From Gracilariopsis chorda (Eukaryota > Rhodophyta > Florideophyceae > Gracilariales > Gracilariaceae), in assembly GCA_003194525.1 (NCBI GenBank), contig NBIV01000492.1:1-33029 (forward strand): a stretch of 33,029 bases of DNA, written 5' to 3'. Under the pieces are notes generated by a model, which was not told the DNA's origin, did no database searches, and saw nothing but the letters and a program-made list of their open reading frames with translations. The translations under genes and the position numbers were made by a program. Below, piece after piece: positions 28,501-33,029 of this stretch (the first letter of the stretch is position 1; each line of letters begins with the position of its first letter).

Positions 28501-28900
28501 GTAATCGCTTGTACTGATACGTTGCGATGCCTTCGAGTCAACAATGCTAACGCGCTCGAATATGGAATTGGACACGAAGTGGTCTTCCATATCGCCGGAG
28601 GACACGACATGACAGCGCGACTCGGCAGCATTCCATCGCAAAACGCAGAGCTTGTATTTGTCGGTGATGACGACGAGGTGATCTTGATTCTCTCGGGTCA
28701 TACGCATAAGATGCATTACGGAAGTAGTGCCATAAATCGGTAGCTCGATAGTGCAAGCAAGACCTTCTCTAGTGATGGTGTACCTGAATATAGTTGACCT
28801 TCGAGCCGATAAGGTTGCGCTGATCTGGGGCTAGAAAGCTTCCGACAGCGGTGTGCGAGACCCGCGACGGCTTATGGGCGGTTACGACGTAGTTGTACAT
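25521..28900 (-). pseudogene. DDB1: DDB1-like locus with disrupted frame, copy B
   Basis: The second copy of the DDB1-like gene starts at the ATG at 28900 (MYNYVVTAHKP). It shares with copy A every stop I checked: tandem TGA-TAG after SLHC, TAA after YTAQ, TGA and TAG after LPGIKDM, TAG after FFVEV, and TAG before VHGDPIE. Here the block 26758-27597 (279 codons) joins two segments that are split in copy A, including MAPASLPGLDED and MRISIASKNIHQ. Copy B has its own damage: a 2-base loss near 26780, a 2-base loss near 25998, a 7-base loss near 28530, a 2-base loss near 28782 and a 1-base loss near 27648. Extra bases near 25800-25835 restore some positions and break others. Confidence 0.9.
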
Positions 28901-29725
28901 TCTGGGCACGGGTTGAAGCAAGAACCGAGCGGAGGATTGGGAACGAGATGGGGAAGGAAAACAGCAGAGCACAACGGCTCAGGGCCAGCGCGGGCCAGCG
29001 CGGGCTCCTGTCGGACTAGAAGATCTCGACACCGCGCTCTTCTGCAGCAAGACGTCGGAGAGAGGCGATGCAAAGAAGCGGCGGCGTTGAAGCGAGACGG
29101 TGATGGAGGAAAAGTGCGCCAAAAAGGCCGGGGCTGTGGAAACTTCGGAAAGTTTCCACTCTGACTTGTTCAGGCAGATGCCGTTGGTACGACGGTACAG
29201 TAACTGTACAAAATTGGTAAACTACCGACGGTAGCGTTCCTGGAGTAGGAACCTATTTCGCTGCATCTTCTGTGCTTTGGCGCTATGGATCAACGCTCCC
29301 CGCGAAAAGTAGGGGTGATCGGCTACCACGAGCTACTGCGGCTACTAGAAATGTTAATCCAAACTTCGAAATGCGAGATTCGGCTGCCGTTCTGCTCTTC
29401 ACGGCGCATGCGCACAGCTCCACTGCGCAGTGACGTGATGGCGCAGCACTTCTGTTGTCGGTCATCGTTTCGGTTCGGATGCTGTGCTCCGCTCGCGGGC
29501 CGTTGCTAACCCTTTCACACTTCCGCTCCGTCCGCTGCCCACCGTCTCCCCAAGTCGCCAGCATTCGTCACTACAACGTCTTTCTTCTGGTCCATGTCGT
29601 CTTCTGCCCATGACTTGCGGCCCTTTTCACTCCAGCACCCGCCTTTATTGACCTCCCAGAAGCCTCCGCCACTTTTCTGCCTCCCCCTCTTCTCGCTCTG
29701 AAACACACAATCCACCACTTTCAGT
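28901..29725. promoter_or_regulatory. Divergent intergenic region, copy B
   Basis: This is the counterpart of 5096-5933, 13 bases shorter. The palindrome cluster is unchanged. The differences lie close to the BLTP1-like start: CCGCCTCGC reads CCGCTCGC near 29491, and a deletion between two CTCTG words removes about ten bases near 29695. Confidence 0.5.
29136..29252. repeat. Cluster of four perfect palindromes, copy B
   Basis: Identical to 5331-5447: hairpins at 29136-29159, 29195-29209, 29222-29234 and 29236-29252. Not one base differs, while nearby DNA has indels. Confidence 0.85.
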
Positions 29726-32700
29726 ATGGGCGCCGAAACGGCGTCCATGTCTGCGTCCGCAGACAACTCTTCTCTTTCTCTTTCATTCCGCTCGTGCTTG
29801 CCTTTGTGCTATGGATTATCATCGTTGCCATTATCCTCCCTCGCTTCTTGGGTCGCATCGTGTCCTTCTTCATCAATCGCGCGCGAGGCAACACACTTCG
29901 GATCGTTGTACATTCGATTTACATCTACCCGTTTGCTGGTCACGCCGTTGCTCATTCAGTGCGCTACACGGTGCCAAACGGTACCATTGCGGTAAAGCAG
30001 TTAATACTCCAGATACTATGGTGGCGAAAATCACCCAGAGTCAACTTCAACCAACTTCTAACCGTCGAGCAACCAGCACGCTCGATCGCGTGGCGCACGC
30101 CCAACAAGAAATTGAGAAGGAAAACGCCGCCTTCTTTCTTAAACGTCCGTTGTATCGCTTGAGAAGATGGTGGCGTCGAGTCACCGCTTTCCGAATCAAG
30201 ATGTGTCCGATGAACCCACCCCTCTTATCTCCGTCGTTTGCGTCGGCCTTCGTACTCGCATGGTTAACTATCAATCCAACTACAACCTTGTTAAGCGCGT
30301 ACTCCACATGTCTGGAAATGAGTCTACACTTGACAGCCTTGTCAATTACGGTGTGCGATCGAGAGACACTCCTAACCCTGATTCCGACGCTACTGTCCCC
30401 GCCCGTTCCAGTTCGTCTTCAAGGCCTGACGAATCATCCTCTGCCTCGTCGTTTTCGTCTGTACAATCAGTGGATGAGAAGCCTTTTGTGGAGCGCCTCC
30501 TCGAGCGTACGTCGTTAAGAATCACGCACGGTGCCTTTTATTTTTGCGACATGAGTGAGTCCCCTCTCGTTCGAATCTCGGTCAAGTCAGCAAAGTTACG
30601 CTATATGTACGGTGCACCGGCATGTTCTATAGATAAGTGCCGAAAACGCATTCGCATGCGGACATCTGGTCTGAAAATCTCCGTTCTGATGAAACCTCTG
30701 TGAAGAGTGTCACTGAAACGTCTAATGCGACAAGAGGCTCGGCACAGAACCTTAATGGTACCGAACCCCTCGTGAAAAAGGAGGATACTACGAACCGCTT
30801 GATACAGCGCGTTTTAGATCACGGGTATAGAGGTATTAGTGAATCCCTGTCTGAAACAGGCACAGTTCGCGAACACTCGCATAAGCAGTCGGTAGACCAA
30901 AATCCTCCGCGGACCGGGAACAGACGAATTCCGCTACCCACATTCCAGAAGAAGGGATGGCGATTTTAAACCAACTGTCCGGCGAACTAACCGTTACCAT
31001 GCTCTGAGGTACTGAAAGCTGAAACGGCCATCATTGACTACGTATTTGACGAACCGGGTGTCGAATCTGCTCGTCCAGAAGAAGTGGTAGGACGAGATGA
31101 TCATAATGGGGAACAAACAAGCATGGATGTGCGTGAGGATTCAAATTCCAATACGCCGCCAGTGTGCCGTGTCAGTGTTGCCGAGAGGTACGTCGCTTTC
31201 GTACAATGCACAAGCGAAAGCAGACATTGAGAAGGTTGTTGAAAGGCTTCAACCGCCGTTTTACGATCTAGATCCACTGGAAAAGAGACTATACACCAAA
31301 GAAGGTAAACGGAAGCAACCGGGATTCAGATTGCCATTGACGCCTCTCCGAAGATTTCGAAAGAGAATCAACTACCTTTGATTGCTATACCATTTGATGC
31401 GAGGGAAAACACGTAGAAGGCTCTTAAAATTACCGGCATCAGACAGTGGAGTTCGTCAGACAAGAATGGAAAAAAAGGAGAACGGGACAAGGAGCCATGC
31501 TTTCCTATGCCAAGCAAGTTGCTGTTACATGCCAAAAAGATTTCGCTTCGAGCAGAAATACCCTACGAATATGGTGCGTCTCAGAAAACAGTTATAACCA
31601 TGAAAGATATGGAAGCTCGAGTGGAAGGAGTAGTTAATATGCCAATCAGCCGTTCACAGCTGACTACCATCACAAAAGTAGTGCACACTCCAAGGATCTG
31701 GAATGAAGTACATGCTGTTTCCTTCGATATTGTTATGTCGCAAATGGAGCTTAACTACTTTCCCGACACCCTTCGCATCATTGATGATATTGGCGCCTAC
31801 TCTAGAGAACATAGTAAGAAACCGGAAAACGTTCGTTACTTTGTTCCTTACCGGGAAATTGTAAAGATTCGTGCCGAAAAAGACTACTGTGTGGTTCTAG
31901 CATGCAGCCACGATAACACGTGGAAGGACATCCAGAACGTGTTTCAGATCAGTATAGACAGATCAAAGTGTGCGGAACGAGTTGCGCGTTTACCCCTACC
32001 CCAGTTGCAGCATCGTCATATCGTGATGATTCTTCCGAGACTCATTGGACGTTATCGTTTCCAAATACAACAGGAAAGATCTCTGTCGACGTACTAGGGA
32101 CCCCAGGTTCTCTGAGAAAAAAGTCAAAATAAGTCTGAAACCAAAGGGCACTGATACCAGTGACGACTTTCTCCGATAGGGTCGCACCTCGTCCCTTGCG
32201 CAGCGTATGCTGAGTCAGCTTGAAACGCTTTTAACTCAACACGGAAGCACCTCTCTCCAACCTATCTCGCAGAAAAAAAACACCACGGTTGTGGAGCGTG
32301 TGTTCTTGGCGGCTGGGGAAACGTCTGAACTGTCTCGAAAGCTGATTACAAGAGAGTAAGTTTCTTGGATAGTCCAAGGCATGCCTTTCTCCACGCTGCA
32401 AACAAGAGTGAAATGCACTTCAACACGTCCAGCTTGGTTGTAGTCTTGAACCCGCATCACACGACACATGTTTTAAACCTAAGTAAGAACTACAGTTCTG
32501 GAAAACCTCACACAATATCTTCAAGAGAAAACACCAAGACGGATGATGTACGCAAAGAAATCGCGACTCGCGTATTGGGTAAAGGCCGGTATCGAAACTT
32601 GTCTGAATGTCTTACTATGGGTTTGAGCACGGGTCTAATGACACGTTCAGCAGCATCTGGGAACGCTGAAGATGATACATTTGAACTGATTATATGTATT

Positions 32701-33029
32701 GATTCACTTCTTGTGCGCATATACGATCTCCCACACTCGATTTCTCCATTCTCAACTGCATCTGACCGTGTCTGCTCACTTGAATGCCACAAATCTGAAG
32801 GTGCTTTTGCGCTCAAATCTGTTGACTTCAGAATTAACATGGCATCCAGATAGAAGGAATGACCAGATATCAATTTTTAGTGGCTACCTTCCATATCCTG
32901 CATCATCTGTGAAGGCAACTGACGCTCTTTGCTTCCTGAAATGACCATCGATCTAATAACGCCGTGGGGTGACAAACTTGCACCATGGGTAGATGAGGCT
33001 ACCATGAAGGCTCAGGTCTCGCATGCGAG
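29726..33029 (+). pseudogene. BLTP1/Csf1-like locus, copy B, cut by the window end
   Basis: This matches copy A 5934-9245. The membrane helix and first strand region are intact (29794 onward), but single-base changes near 30075, 30189, 30685, 30965, 30990 and 31311, and a 2-base loss near 31172, scatter the coding sequence of the copy A 542-codon block over several frames. The second block (31507-32097) is open and full length. Near 32280 copy B keeps two bases that copy A lacks after the A-run, which restores the frame there. The third block is broken near 32355 and 32805. The stops corresponding to TAG 7628 and TAG 8392 are present here too. The rest of the locus lies beyond the window. Confidence 0.6.

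Larger units (their letters stand above)
23814..33029. repeat. Copy B of the large direct repeat
   Basis: This is the second copy of bases 1-9245 and ends at the window edge. It differs from copy A by scattered substitutions and many 1-2 base indels, plus a 7-base loss near 28530 and a loss of about 10 bases near 29695. Several losses remove one unit of a short direct repeat (GTGT to GT, CTCT to CT). The indels break the BLTP1-like N-terminal frame, which is open in copy A, at many places, so copy B looks either more decayed or less accurately sequenced. Confidence 0.97.

Noticed and set aside
1..33029. tRNA, rRNA, CRISPR arrays or bacterial operon signals
   Set aside because: None seen on either strand; gene types and layout are eukaryotic.

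Overview
This is eukaryotic nuclear DNA. It holds a full-length DDB1-type reading frame, a very long lipid-bridge protein frame, a CACTA-like (Tnp2) transposase and a chromodomain ORF, with no bacterial gene organisation and no RNA genes. The species cannot be named from the sequence. An intron-poor alga, protist or early-branching fungus would fit, but that is inference.

The window is 1.4 units of a repeat with a period of about 23.8 kb. Bases 1-9245 (copy A) recur at 23814-33029 (copy B) in the same orientation, and the match runs to both window edges. Each copy carries, head to head, a DDB1-like locus (minus strand) and a Csf1/BLTP1-like bridge lipid-transfer locus (plus strand), with 838 bp between the two start codons. 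That gap holds a cluster of perfect palindromes. Copy A and copy B differ mainly by small indels, many of them the loss of one unit of a short direct repeat in copy B. Both copies also share in-frame stops and frameshifts in the DDB1 frame, so that damage predates the duplication or is part of the true sequence. The BLTP1-like frame shows the same style of interruption: five of six long open blocks lie in one frame, separated by isolated stops.

The single-copy middle (9246-23813) holds the rest of the BLTP1-like locus (to about 12702). Next is a GC-rich element (about 12745-14481) with a chromodomain ORF, flanking GGCGTAC repeats in both orientations, and at least sixteen tiny hairpins usually followed by a GAA-like triplet. 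A 2.9 kb stretch without intact genes follows, containing a relic of a Tnp2 transposase. A clean divergent gene pair comes next: a 983-aa Tnp2 transposase (minus) and a 571-aa basic protein with a PHD-like zinc finger (plus), probably the two genes of one DNA transposon. A possible small spliced gene lies just before copy B.

The transposon ORFs are intact while both housekeeping-type loci are interrupted. The simplest reading is a decaying duplicated segment invaded by transposons. An assembly artefact or a circular molecule read past its start must be excluded first, because the repeat reaches both ends of the window.
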